This document shows positions 10,608-21,763 of a DNA stretch of 64,000 nt, piece after piece; the stretch's first letter is position 1, and every line of letters begins with the position of its first letter. The position numbers and the translations under genes were made by a program. The notes below the pieces were generated by a model. It saw nothing but the letters and a program-made list of their open reading frames with translations, had not been told where the DNA came from and made no database searches. The stretch is from Clonostachys chloroleuca. Taxonomy: Eukaryota; Ascomycota; Sordariomycetes; Hypocreales; Bionectriaceae. The DNA lies in contig JBANAY010000003.1 in the NCBI GenBank assembly GCA_037952775.1, positions 35,898,001 through 35,962,000 of the forward strand, in the 5' to 3' direction.

Positions 10608-11701
10608 ATGGCAATCGCAGTGGTGTATTCCGCTGAAACCACCATCAACAACTTCTTCAATAAAGCATCCGCAACTCGTGCCGAATGCGAAGCTCGAGCA
10701 GCTGAGCTAACCGGCGGCAAGGCAATCCCAGTCACCATACAAGGTGACTGCAGTTACACGGTCTACGCTGGCCCTGAGCTCGAATACGTCTTCAGTTTCG
10801 ACTGAAGTCGCTTGAGCTCAAGACAACGACTTCTGCCCTGGTAAGCAAAATCTACGGCACTCTCGCGCCTACTGTCGCCTTTATGGGGCAGATTGGAGAT
10901 GAGAATCCTGGGAAAGAACCCTTGTACATCTATGTTATGAACAGGATTAAGGGCGTCTCTTACTTGGACTTTATCTTGGCGAGTAAAAATCACGAGAACT
11001 CTCTAGCTGCGTTTGCTGCCCGCAAAAATCTCATGACGGGCGTTGCCAAGTACGTGTATTTGAAAGTCTTGTTTAGGAGAGCCTCGAAACTAAACATAAT
11101 CTAGGTTTCACGCTCTTTCGTGGAATGCTCCTCAGATCGTCGACCATGAATACCGAGACGAACTGAAAGACAGATATTCCTCGCAGCTGGCACTCCTGCA
11201 CAAGACTCTACCAGAGCGATTCCATCCCGCAATTCAATCCTGTAGAGATGCCATGGAGTCTATCATGTCTCTCCCGATGGTCCTCCTACACACAAAGATT
11301 TTGGACAGTCTAACATAATGGTTAACGAGAAGTCATGCCACTTCGTTGGCGTCGTAGACTGGGCCGAGGCCGAAATCTGCCCCTCCGGTTCAAATCTCCA
11401 TTTCCTAGAGCAGCTGACAGGCAAACTTCACTATGAGAATGGGTGGTCTCGGTACGACGACTACGACGACTTGCAAGAGACGTTCTGGTCCGTCTTCCGG
11501 AAGGAGGTCGGGGGTCTGCCCGAGGAAACCTTGCAAACGATTAAGCTTGCGAGAACCATGGGGCTAATTCTCGCCGAAGGGTTCACTGGCTGCCTGGAGA
11601 ACGGCACTGGGCCTGTGCCTATTCAGGATGACGAGGTTGGGCGGTATCAGATGTTGTCTCTGGACGGGTTTCTTCTCGATGAGCCCACAAAGTTTGTTTG
11701 A
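10608..11701 (+). pseudogene. APH-family phosphotransferase-like gene broken by two frameshifts
   Basis: Three consecutive segments read as one aminoglycoside-phosphotransferase-fold (APH/choline kinase-like) protein of the fungal type, but in different frames. Segment 1 starts at ATG 10608 and runs to about 10790 (...EYV). One base appears missing at 10791-10792, and the homologous reading resumes at 10793 with QFRLKS. A normal 55-base intron follows at 11050-11104, with branch AACTAAAC. Near 11289-11296 two extra bases (CACACA for CACA) shift frame again. The reading then resumes at 11297 with DFGQSNIM, the catalytic loop, and GVVDWAEAE, the metal-binding Asp region, ending at 11701. The catalytic Asp/Asn and VDW motifs are intact, so the damage is recent or an assembly artefact. 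The substrate of this family in fungi is generally unknown. Confidence 0.8.
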
Positions 11702-12075
11702 TATGTGGCACTGGATGGCTGGTTTCCTGTTTCCTTTCCCTCGTTTCAGGTTCTATCTTTTGTTTCTTAAGTTGATTCTTCTTTCCGTATAAATTGATCT
11801 AACTCAGTGCCTATTTAGCAAAGCCCTTCGGTGATTGTTTTCTAGAATCTAGGGGGGAACATCGAAGTCTAATATACCCTAAACAGAGAAGGTAGGCTAT
11901 TCTGCTTTATGATTGTTCTAAGTTTTTGAATCTTTAATGTTTTGGGTTTGAGAGAGGTGGCAGATGCTGGGTGGAATGTGTTGACATATTACCTATGGTG
12001 TAAACCAATGTATCTAAGATAAAAGTACATAGCACGTATACATTGCAATGACGGCCGTAACATGATCCCGATTAA
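11702..12075. other. intergenic, 3' ends of two convergent genes
   Basis: AT-rich spacer between the broken APH-like gene and the convergent seryl-tRNA synthetase gene. Only T-rich and poly(A)-site-like sequence is seen; no gene. Confidence 0.5.
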
Positions 12076-13641
12076 TTATACTCCATCGACCTTCTTGTTT
12101 CTTCGAACAATGTGGCCCTTGATGGCCTCCTTACCATCCATCCAGGGGCGCAGACACTCGGGAATCTTGACAGTCATAGTCTCTTCATCCCACCCATTCT
12201 CCAAAATGGCAGCAATCACTCTGGGGACAGCAAGGGCAGTGCCATTGGCAGTGTAGGGGAAGCCCATCTTTCCACCCTCGATACGAGTTCGTGTGGCGAG
12301 TCGTCGAGATTGGTAGTCTGTGCAGAGACTTGCGGATGTGACCTCGCCCCAGCCGCCCAGCTTCGATACACGGCTAGGAAACCACGCCTCCATATCGACC
12401 TTACGGGTAGCAGAGGCGCCGAGGTCTGTTGCGGGCATGGACAAGATACGAGCGGGCAAGCCGAGGGACTGGATGATCTCTGTCTGCATATCGAGCATCT
12501 CCTCGAACACATCGGTGGCTAGGTCCTCGTCGGGGGCTGTCCAGGCAAACATCTCAACCTTTGTAAACTCATGGACACGGTAGAGACCCTTGGTGTCGGC
12601 ACCACGAGCGCCAGCCTCGGCACGGTAGCAGCGAGACACGGCGACTCGTTTCATGGGGAGCTCGTCGGTTTGAATAGTGGACGCGGCCTTCATACCAGCA
12701 AGCGAAATCTCAGAAGTGCCTGTGAGACAGAGTTCAGGGACGTCCCTCTCCGCGTCGCTTTGGGCCTGGGCGATGGTGTAGACCTGCTGCTCGCCGTTTT
12801 GGTCTCTCGGCTGGAAGCCACATGCGGCCCCGATGTGGCTGTAGACGATGCTGGGAGGCGACACCTGGAGCCAGCCGTGGCGAGTCACCACGGCGAGGGC
12901 GTACTGGACCAGCGCCTGTTCCAGCTGAGCTGCCTCACCTACAAGATAGTACCATCCCCAGCCAGAAGCTGTAGCTGCGGAAGCAAAGTCTAGTATGCCC
13001 AGGTCAGTGCCGATCTGGACGTGCGACGGGCCGTCCCTGATTGGTGTGGAAACGTCCAAGCCGCCATCCTCAGGAGGTGAATAATTGATGTAGCTCAGCA
13101 GGGCCGGCTCCGTCCCCCTGGGAGTGTCGTCACTCGTCAGATTGGGAATCTCGAGGGCCAGCTCCTCGATTGTGGCTAGAATCTGCTCCTCCTGCTCGGA
13201 GATGCCAGCAAGCTCACTCTTGAGTTTCCGGGCCTCCTCCTGAATCTCCTCACGGGTCATCTTCTTGACGGCCTGGAGATCTTCATCGTTGTTGCTAGTA
13301 GCTGGATTGGCCATCTGCTTGCGCAACAGATTGGACCTCTCACGATTGGTACGGCTGCTGCGCGTGAGATTCTGCCACTGCTCGTGGAGCTCTACAATGC
13401 GCGAGGCGTTGCCAGCCTGGCGCTTGTAGTTGCGCTCCAGGCATGTGGTCTCATACAGCTCTGGATTCTGCCGGATGTGGCGGATGTCAATGATGGGCTT
13501 GGGGGCCGAAGTAGGCCGCTTCGAAGCAGGTGTAGTGGTGGTGTTACTTGTGGCCTCCACCGCATATCCTCTCTTGAGGACGGATTGGACGCGGAGCTTG
13601 GTGCCGCGACAGCGCAGGCATTGGATAGCTGTCCTCCTCAT
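12076..13641 (-). CDS. DIA4: seryl-tRNA synthetase, mitochondrial
   Basis: Intronless 521-residue frame. The N-terminus is basic and Arg/Ser-rich, fitting a mitochondrial presequence before residue ~50. The tRNA-binding coiled-coil arm of SerRS follows (about 50-165). The class II catalytic core shows motif 2 (RCYRAEAGARG followed by RVHEFTKVEMF) and motif 3 (NGTALAVPRVIAAILENG). A TxE-type serine pocket sequence (LTGTSEISLAG) is present. The length exceeds the bacterial enzyme (about 430) mostly by the presequence and a short C-terminal tail. It charges mitochondrial tRNA-Ser with serine for organelle translation. The bacterial-like core and leader point to the organellar rather than the cytosolic paralogue. 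Confidence 0.92.
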   Translation of the reverse strand: MRRTAIQCLRCRGTKLRVQSVLKRGYAVEATSNTTTTPASKRPTSAPKPIIDIRHIRQNPELYETTCLERNYKRQAGNASRIVELHEQWQNLTRSSRTNRERSNLLRKQMANPATSNNDEDLQAVKKMTREEIQEEARKLKSELAGISEQEEQILATIEELALEIPNLTSDDTPRGTEPALLSYINYSPPEDGGLDVSTPIRDGPSHVQIGTDLGILDFASAATASGWGWYYLVGEAAQLEQALVQYALAVVTRHGWLQVSPPSIVYSHIGAACGFQPRDQNGEQQVYTIAQAQSDAERDVPELCLTGTSEISLAGMKAASTIQTDELPMKRVAVSRCYRAEAGARGADTKGLYRVHEFTKVEMFAWTAPDEDLATDVFEEMLDMQTEIIQSLGLPARILSMPATDLGASATRKVDMEAWFPSRVSKLGGWGEVTSASLCTDYQSRRLATRTRIEGGKMGFPYTANGTALAVPRVIAAILENGWDEETMTVKIPECLRPWMDGKEAIKGHIVRRNKKVDGV

Positions 13642-14061
13642 GACGGCCGTGATTATGACGATACGCCTAGTAATGTGCGTAAGAGGCGGTCACGGCCATG
13701 GTCCGGACCGGCTTTTTATCAGTGTTATACAACTGGCAGCAGAGAGAACTCATGGTAAAACGAGTGGATGGGAGACGTCTGCTTCAGGATTAATTAGTGG
13801 GTGGAGCCGGAAAGCTTGATTGACCAGTGGATTTTAGCCGAACTCGGCCTTAGCGGACTCGCAGTAACAGTCCTTAATTACAGCGCTGTTAATGGACGCT
13901 TGGGGTTCTGCTACTGTCTGAACGGTACCAGAGGAGGCATCAGGATAGAAGTGTATGGCAGCCTCCTCATTCACATTCTGGGAGTGCAAGCAAGTAATGA
14001 AGCCGCTTGAACAGGGTATCTTGGACACATATACTCTCGCTCTAAATACAAAATGCCAATC
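13642..14061. other. intergenic, promoter of the seryl-tRNA synthetase
   Basis: 420 bases between the start of the minus-strand synthetase gene and the stop of the minus-strand actin-related gene. No coding signal or RNA gene seen. Confidence 0.5.
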
Positions 14062-15791
14062 TCAGACCGCCCCCCAAGCTCCCAGCGTCCAATTCATATG
14101 ATGCCCTCCACTACCCCTGATCAACCCTCCTGCCCCCATACTCTGTCGTTGCTGGGCCTTGAAATCTACTTCGTTTGGCTTGGAGGCACCGAGAGGCCCT
14201 TGCTGCTGCCAGAGCTCGCGGTCAATCGTTGCCATGGCAGATACCTTCAACTGGCACATGAGGCTTGCTCCCGCCCATGGCCCCAATGAATGAAGCGCCC
14301 GAAGCTTTCCTTGAACCGGCTGGGAATGGTAGCGATACCGTTCGATTTTGGCCTCGACGGAATCGTACTCAGGTTCGGCATTTGCTGGGTTGAGAGCGAA
14401 CTCAACCCGGCTAGCTAGATCAGGCGGGGAGGTCTCGCCAGGTGAGGAGTCCTTTGCACCTCGCCCTTGAAGCTTCTGGTTGTGCTTCTCAGCCCCTTTA
14501 CCAGACACAGGCTCCCATCCTCTTCGGTCGATCATACTTGAGACCTCATCCACGATCCTTTCCTTCAGCCCCAAGATGGCTGAACACCCGCCCGTAAAGA
14601 TGATTCGGGACATGCAAATAGCCCTCACATCTATGGGAAGCTGGAGAAGATGTTGGTACACTAGGAGGTGGACCGGAAGTTCATGGTCGTCGAAGCTCGC
14701 GGCCGGAGCTGAGGGGTCAAGGAAAGCATCGTCGCATACGTTGCCCAGGCTCTCAAAGGCCACATCCACAGTTCGAGGGGGGACCGTTGAGTTGAATGGG
14801 ACTTGGGTAGTGCCAGTGGACGGCGTAGCGTTGGTTGGTGTTTCCACCTCAGACTCGTCTTGTTCCTCCACCGTCTCTAGCTGGGCTGAATCCCTTTGAG
14901 AGAGCCTAGACGCAGAGGGCCGACACCATATCAGTCGGCACATGATGTCTTCGGCTTCTTCGAAACTGATAACACGGTCTGCATTGTCTTTCTGGGGCTC
15001 GTCCGTGACGAGGGGAAGCAGGAGCTTGCTATAGAGCTCATCTAACAGATGCCTCCCTCCACGAACAGTACGCGTAGTTTTGACTTCACGATACTCATAG
15101 ACACTGGTAATGACTGTCTCTGACCAACCCATGTTGATAATGAGAGCTGAACGCGTGCCTGCCGCCACGGTAGACATCGTGGCTGAGGACAGTAAAGACA
15201 CCATTGGTGTCTGAAATCTGTCAAATACCGTATCAAGCACCGCTGAAACCAGGGGGAGTGGTAAGTCAGAATCCAAAACCAGTGCCGTCCTCCTCGGTCT
15301 TGAATCAAGAAGAAGGTGCCTAGAAACAAAGGATATTAGCATAGGTATCATGAGTTGAACTCTAGGCACGCATACTTGGTGAATGCGTCTCTCAGTAGTC
15401 GGTCAAGCTTATCTCTAACGAGACCAATGTCCACCTCCCTCAGGTCATATCGCCAGATCTCATGCTCTGCAGCCCATGCCTGCCCCGGCTTCCGCGCCAG
15501 AGTCTGCCATGCCCTGAAGTCGCCTGCTCGCCTCTGCTGCTCAGGGCCACACTGCACCGTCGCCTTAGGTAGTGAGTCGCCCGCAAAGCCAGCTCGAATG
15601 AACCGCGAGCCTATCTCAACGACAATAATCTCATCATCGGCTCTGACAGTGGACGGTGAGCCGTATACCGAGGCGATGTTCCGCGGAGGCGTATGAGGGC
15701 TGGGTGGTCCAGGCGGCCCCTGTGAAGGCCCTGAGCGGATGTTGGTGACGCTCCTGTGTGGTAGAGTCGTCGGGCCCGCACCGGAAGCCAT
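14062..15791 (-). CDS. arp10: actin-related protein, dynactin Arp10/Arp11 (RO7) type
   Basis: Two exons on the minus strand, 15791-15376 and 15319-14062, separated by a 56-base intron; the join reads TKHLLLDSR and gives 557 residues. After a Pro/Ser-rich leader of ~45 residues comes the actin phosphate-1 region (VVEIGSRFIRAGFAGD). The second half has actin-fold segments such as ALIINMGWSETVITSVYEY, GGRHLLDELY and IIFTGGCSAILGLKERI, the last equivalent to the actin adenosine-site region. Nucleotide-contact residues are only partly kept, as in Arp10/Arp11, which caps the pointed end of the dynactin filament. Dynactin is the adaptor for dynein-driven nuclear and vesicle transport along hyphae. 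An Asp/Glu/Thr-rich insert sits in the middle. Another divergent Arp cannot be excluded. Confidence 0.72.
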
Positions 15792-16275
15792 GCCTGAATC
15801 TTTTTCTTGCTTTCCTCCAAGTGCTACCGTAGCAGGTTGTTCATTTGAGTTGTGTTGTGGCTGGTGAGTTTATTTGTGCCGCATTTCAATGCCAGGCCGG
15901 GCTCGTGTGCTCCCCCAACGGAACAACTGCTGCATGGATTGATGGATTTGATTGCATTGAGGGCCAGCGATGCAGATACAGAGGCGGAAGTGTGGCTAGT
16001 GCCCGCTCGCAGTGGCTGCTCCCGCTAACCTGGGCCTCGATCGGTGTGTTAGAACGCCGATCCGCCGACCAAAGTCAACAGTGCCCCGTAACCGCAGCGA
16101 CAGCCCCACCTGCCGTCGACCGTAATTCAAGAACTGCCAATTCGTCCAATGCTGGACATGCGGAAGCTACACTAAATGGCATTAATAGAGATGATTTAGA
16201 GCCAATCCTCTGCCAATCATCCTTCATTATCACTGGGAAGAGTATTGTCTCCCGTGGCGAACCACCAGCGCCGCC
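15792..16275. promoter_or_regulatory. divergent promoter region between arp10 and yen1
   Basis: 484 bases separate the two divergent start codons. It contains no supported frame and must hold the promoters of both genes. No specific factor site was recognised. Confidence 0.5.
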
Positions 16276-18734
16276 ATGGGGATCAAAGGGTAAGATACCG
16301 CTGCTTCAATTCACGGTATACATATCTAACAGCATCCTATAGCATATACGCCCAGCTTGGCCAGGCAGATCGTGTCGCCCTCGCAAAGCTTGCAGCCGAA
16401 TCCTACCGAGAATCGGGTCGACCCTTGAGACTCGCAATCGATTTTGCCATATGGCAATATCAAACGCAGGCCGCCCAAGGTGGCCACAACCCAGCGATCC
16501 GAACCCTCTTTTATCGGCTTGTCAGACTCAAGGCTACCACCATCAATCCCGTCTTCGTCTTTGATGGGCCGGAGAAACCTAGGTTCAAAAGGAATAAGCG
16601 TTCTGGGAGGGGAAACGGTGTTGCCACAGCCCAGGCCAAGAAGCTGATGCGTCTCTTTGGCTTTGCTACGCATGATGCGCCCGGGGAAGCCGAAGCAGAA
16701 TGCGCCCTGCTCCAAAAACGCGGCATCGTAGATGCTGTGTTGAGTGAAGATGTCGACACAATCATGTTTGGATGTACCAGGACGCTGCGGAATTGGTCGG
16801 GAGAGAGCAAGGGGACCACGGCACCGACTCACGTTACGCTCTATGACGTCCATGATATGAAACTAGCCGACCTCGGCCTGAATAGGGAAGGCATGGTCTT
16901 AGTTGCTCTGATGAGCGGTGGAGATTACCTGCCTGACGGCATTCCGGGCTGTGGTGTCAAGGTGGCTTGTGAGGCGGCCAAGGCTGGGTTTGGGGCGAGT
17001 ATATGCCGGTTGAAGGCATCCGACACAGAGGCGATACAGGTCTGGAGGGAGGAGCTCATCCACGAACTAAAGACCAACGACAGCAAACATTTCCGGACTA
17101 AGCATAAAGCCCTCTCGATCCCAGATGATTTCCCCAACCTAGAAGTGTTAGGATACTACACACATCCTGTGGTCTCTCCAGCCGCTGGCTTGGAAAAGGT
17201 GAAAAGAAAACTTGCGGAGCCAGGAGATTTTCATCTAGAAGAACTCAGAGAGTTCACTCGAGACGAGTTCGGTTGGGACTTTCGCATTGGCGCCTTAAAG
17301 TTTATCCGCGTCTTGGGGAATGCCCTCCTTGTTCACAAGCTGCAGAACAAGCAACCAGAGGCTCAAGACCTGGTGAAGAAGGTCAGTGGCCGCAGAACGC
17401 ACTTCAGCGCCGATGCAGAGCCCGAACTCAGGGTTGCGTATGTTCCCGCAGAGGTAGTCCCTATCGATCTCTCAGCCGAAGCGGATGAGATTATTTCATA
17501 TTCCAGGGATGGGCTCGCGACGAATAGTGATGATGAGTTCGAGGCTCCTACGGGTGCCGAGATGACCGCTCAAGCGGCAGCGCTAAATGTATATGATGTC
17601 CAAAAGCCCGAACTTGCCTGGGTCTTGGAAGAGTTTACCAGTCGGGCCGTGCCTACAGCTGTAAAAGCCTGGCAGGACGCTGAAGAAGCCAAAGCTGCTC
17701 GCAAAGCTGCCAAGACGAAGAAATCAGCAAATCCCAAACGCACGAAGAGCGGAGGGATGCCTCAAGGAGCTCTCGACAAATTTGTTCAGGTCAAGAAGCA
17801 GGCCCCTGGTATTGTGGTATCGAAGAAATCAACTCCTAATATGCAAGATACGCCAGAGCCAGTGGCAGATCCGGCAACACGCCTTCCGCCAGTTCGCGAC
17901 CTTCGTCAAAAGCCATCTCCTCTCTCAGCGCCAAGTAAGCAACCCTCGTCGACGAAGACAAGCTCTACGGCCGACAACCGGAAAGTCACCCGTTCACAGC
18001 TTACGCCCACTAGGACTCCCAAATTCAAAACGTTTCCGGAAACGATTGACCTATTGTCCAGTCCAATCCCCACAGAGCCTTCGCCCCGTGCCTCTCCAAC
18101 CACAAGCTCTTGGGCACGTCCCGTTGGCCATACGCAAGTACCTAATCCAATATGCTCGGGTATTACCGACAATTCGGTTTCGCAAAGGGTGAAAATACCA
18201 GCACAGACGACAAAGACCAAGCGTACTAAGCAATCAAAAATTTCGACTGCTCTCACTAAATCTACCTCTCTGAAACAGTCATCAATGACGATGTATGCAA
18301 CTCAACATATGATGACAGAGAAAGGCAAACTTAAAAGGGGCAACTCGTCGAGTGTCTCCGTACAGGACGCTACTAAGTTGGCTTCTTCGGATGGGGATGA
18401 GTCGTGGCTTCTCGAGAATGACTTCCCAACCCTGGCGTCATTGATGGCCATGCCTCCACAACAAGTAAAGACGACGAGATCTCCAGACATACAGATGGGG
18501 AGTCCTCAGAGTTCTGCAATGGAAGATGCTCATTTGGATAACCAATCCCAAGGCACGGATAAGCCTTTGACGTCTGTTACGGCTGCCACCAAGTTTTGCA
18601 AAGATCTTGAGCTCGATGATAGTGACTGGGACGAATTTGAGCCTCAAAAGACGAGTTCCAGGGACAGAGGCGTGGCCCTTAAGGTGGCGAGGCACAGCAG
18701 TGTGTCCATTGTGGACTTAACACAAGAAGATTGA
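16276..18734 (+). CDS. yen1: Holliday junction resolvase of the Rad2/XPG family, Yen1/GEN1 type
   Basis: A 14-base coding exon (16276-16289) gives MGIKG; a 53-base intron follows, then exon 16343-18734, for 801 residues. The mature N-terminus MGIKGIYAQLG is essential in Rad2 nucleases because the free N-terminal Gly sits by the active site. XPG-N and XPG-I acidic residues are visible: LAIDFAIW, VFVFDGPEKP, GEAEAECALL, VLSEDVDTIMFG, and GGDYLPDGIPGCG, which opens the H2TH segment. The C-terminal half is disordered, basic and S/T-rich, with TIDLLSS in the middle and the terminal VSIVDLTQED, both of SUMO-interacting-motif type. The family cuts four-way junctions symmetrically after replication or recombination. 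Standard annotation could easily miss the 14-base first exon and misplace the start. Confidence 0.92.
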
Positions 18735-19259
18735 CGATCCTCGATTAGAAACTAGACGATTATACCCTTGATGGGTACATGATGATATGAATAGGATACG
18801 ATACCCTCAGTAATTATTGTATAACAAAATCTAGCGCTTGGAATTATTCTCTTTGCTCTTCTCAAGGTAGGTGGGTTTCGGACAATGTTAAATAAGATTG
18901 TATAGAAAATGGACAACCATATAATAATAAACTACACCCCCAAGTCTTCGATTGAATCATAACTTAGGTGCACACTCAAATATCAGTCAATACTGGTCTA
19001 TGTCCCCCCGTCATGAGTGTTCACAATGCTACAACGAGCCGTATCGAGTTGGCAATATCCTGATATCATTATTTTCCGAATCGGCGCCCCAAGATCCAGG
19101 ACGCATATCTAATAGTAGTTCCCTAAGGTATCCCAGTCTTGTCCCCAGCGCCCCTACCAAATATGCAACGGAGCAACGATCCCTGTTGACTCGAGACAAT
19201 CTATTATACATTTTTATGTGTTTGTAGCTCTTTACTCTATCCAACAGGAGGAAGGATTT
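18735..19259. other. intergenic, 3' ends of convergent yen1 and mgs1
   Basis: 525 bases of AT-rich spacer between two converging genes. No coding signal seen; it should contain both transcript 3' ends. Confidence 0.5.
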
Positions 19260-20923
19260 TCACGCATCCTCCATCTTCAGGTCCGGGTCAACCTCCAACC
19301 CCAGATCCCGCTCCTCCATGAACTTCCTGCCCAGCAGCTCGTCAGGGAGATATGTCTGGCTGACTTTCCCGTCCAGATAGTTTGGCGGGTACTTGTACTC
19401 GGCGCCGCAACCCATCTCACGCATCAGCCGCGTGGGCGCGTTGCGCAGATGTAGGGGCACGGGCAGGCTGGCGACGCCCGGCTCGCGGAGGGCGGAGAAG
19501 GCGTTGTTGAGGGCGCGGTAGGCCCGGGTGCTCTTGGGGGCGGCGCAGAGGGCGATGGCGCAGTGGGCGAGGGGTATGCGGGCCTCGGGCATGCCGATCT
19601 GCTGGGTGGCCGTGTAGGCGGCCGTGGCGAGGGGGAGGAGGGAGTTGTCCGCGAGGCCGACGTCCTCGGAGGCGATGACGACCATGCGGCGGGCGATGAA
19701 GAGGGGTCCTCGCCGGACTGGAGCATGCGGGCGAGGTAGTAGAGGGCGGCGTCGGCGTCGGAGCCCCGGACGGACTTGTGGAAGGCGGAGATGTTGTCGT
19801 AGTGCTGGTCGCCGCCGCGGTCGTAGACGAGGGTCTTGGTGAGGGAGGCTTTGATGTCCTCCTTGGTGATGTCGTGCCGTGATTTCGTCAACGAGAGAGC
19901 GAGTTCGAGGAGGTTGAGTGCTGTGCGAGCGTCCCCGTCGCTGAACCTGGCCAAATACCGAACCATCTCTTCGTCTATCAGGGGAGTAGAGGGGTATGAG
20001 TCCTCTTCCATCTTGATCGCCCGTTGCAATATCCGTACAATATCTTCCGTATCTAAGGACTTGAGAGTAAACGTCCTACAGCGCGATAGAAGCGCGTTTG
20101 CGACTTTGAACGAAGGGTTCTCGGTTGTGGCGCCGATAAGAGTGACCGTTCCAGCTTCAACAGGCTTTAAAAATACATCCTGCTGGCTCTTGTTAAACCG
20201 GTGAATCTCGTCGCAGAAGACAATCGTTTTGCGACCCGTGAGCACTAAGTCGTTGGCAGCCTCGGAGAATATCTTCTTGCACTCGGATACGCCCGTACTC
20301 GTAGCATTCAGCTCGACGAAACGGCTTCCGACCACATGGGCAATACAACGTGCAATAGTCGTCTTCCCGGTCCCCGAGCCGCCCCAGAGAATCATCGATG
20401 GTACGTTGTTCGACTCGATGAGTGATCGCAACACGCCGTTCGGTCCCACAAGCTCCTGCCCGCACACCTCGTCTAATGACTGTGGCCTCATCCTCTCCGC
20501 CAACGGGGCAGCCTTGTGTGTCCTCGATTTCTTCGCCGTCCTCTCCTCCTCCTTCACTCGAGGGGCAATTTCATCCCCATCCTCGGCCGGAGCCTGGTTC
20601 TTAGCCCCAGGTGCCGGCCCTGGAGTGGGAGAAGTAGACCCGGGCCCCTCGTCGTAGGTCCTCTTCTTGGAGGTGAAGGCCTGGATCGTCCCGTTCACCA
20701 ATGGGGTCAAGGCCTTGCCGTCCGCATTCTGTCGCTTCGGCGCGGGCGTCGAGAAGAACGACGACGGTTTCCGTTTCTGCGCTGGCTGCGAGGAGCTGTT
20801 CTGTGAGTGCTCCGGGGGCGACGACCCCTTCTCGACGACGAATTTCGTGCAGTCGGAGTCCAGATGGCTGTTGATGTCCTGCTGCTTGACTGGTTTGTTG
20901 CAGATCGGGCAGTCGACCTCCAT
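19260..20923 (-). CDS. mgs1: Mgs1/WRNIP1-type AAA+ ATPase, reading frame broken by a 1-base deletion
   Basis: Starts at MEVDCPICNKPV (20923) and reads to 19260, but needs a frame change near 19703-19706. Upstream of it the protein reads LARMLQSGED; downstream, in another frame, MVVIASEDVGLADN. Adding one G to the run GGGG (plus strand) restores DPLFIARRMVVIASEDVG and a protein of about 554 residues. Domains in order: UBZ-type ubiquitin-binding finger (CPIC..H...C, residues 4-24), Ser/Pro-rich linker, AAA+ core with Walker A GGSGTGKTT, Walker B FCDEIHRF, sensor 1 GATTENPS, and the C-terminal MgsA tetramer domain. The family guards stalled replication forks with ubiquitylated PCNA. Every domain is otherwise intact, so a sequencing or assembly error at the homopolymer is more likely than a dead gene. 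Confidence 0.85.
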
Positions 20924-21763
20924 ACTTCGAAGCAAGGTAGGACCTAAAAGCAAGCTATTGTTGGAGAGCAAATCGGTTCGGAAAGAATCAGCGGAGGCGG
21001 GGTATCGTCGACAGGAAATCAAAACGCATGCTTTTTATTTGCTAGAGAGAGGCAGGCAGGTTGGCATATACAGGACTCGAATTAACCGTCGATTGGGAGA
21101 CGCGTTTAGACCATAAATTTTTAGTGTGTTTAATTAATAAGAGCTCCGATGACGCGCTGCAGCATTCGCGGGGGACCCCGTATCAAGCAAGCGTTAGCGC
21201 TCATCGGTGCATCTTTAGCCCATTCCCAGCCAGTAACACAGTTCGATTCAACTGTAGTCAAGGTCTTAAGGTGATCGTAATACCATCAATTCGCAAATAA
21301 TAGCACTACTTCTAAAAAACCCCATCGTTTCCTACTCGGTATTCTCGTTCCTATTGCCCATCTCCATGACTCGAAGCTTACCACAAGCCCCTTGAACATC
21401 AGAGACACCGATAGTTTGACCACTGAAATAGATTGATGCTGATGGCTCGCTTCATGCTCTTAGAGCTACTGGCCCATGTAAGCTAACTACACCTATTATG
21501 CGGTGCCTCACTCCTTATACTGACGTGTATCCCTTCTAACCCCGATCCCCCTTCAGAAAGGACTTGCCTTGAACAAAATGATAAATGCTGTCGAAAAGGA
21601 TGCAAACTGCGACGACGCTGTCCCAATGCTTCCTAAACTCCGTTCCTATGCTTCCCTCGTAAAAATGCCCCCCCCCCCCCCTCCTCCAATGTGGCCATGC
21701 CGATTATCCATGGCAAAGGCAATATGCCAGATCCCGCGTGTTGTTCCCTGACGATTCGCAACC
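20924..21763. other. intergenic, mgs1 promoter and pcf11 3' region
   Basis: 840 bases. It holds the upstream region of the minus-strand mgs1 gene and the 3' end of pcf11. A run of 14 C lies at 21668-21681. The mgs1 frame remains open upstream for 33 codons to 21022, but the conserved protein starts at 20923. No other gene seen. Confidence 0.5.

Noticed and set aside
11387..11399. GGTTCAAATCTCC, similar to a tRNA T-arm
   Set aside because: It lies in the coding part of the APH-like pseudogene, and no acceptor or anticodon arms can be built around it.
21668..21681. Run of 14 C just downstream of pcf11
   Set aside because: Single homopolymer in non-coding sequence, length likely unreliable; no function inferred.
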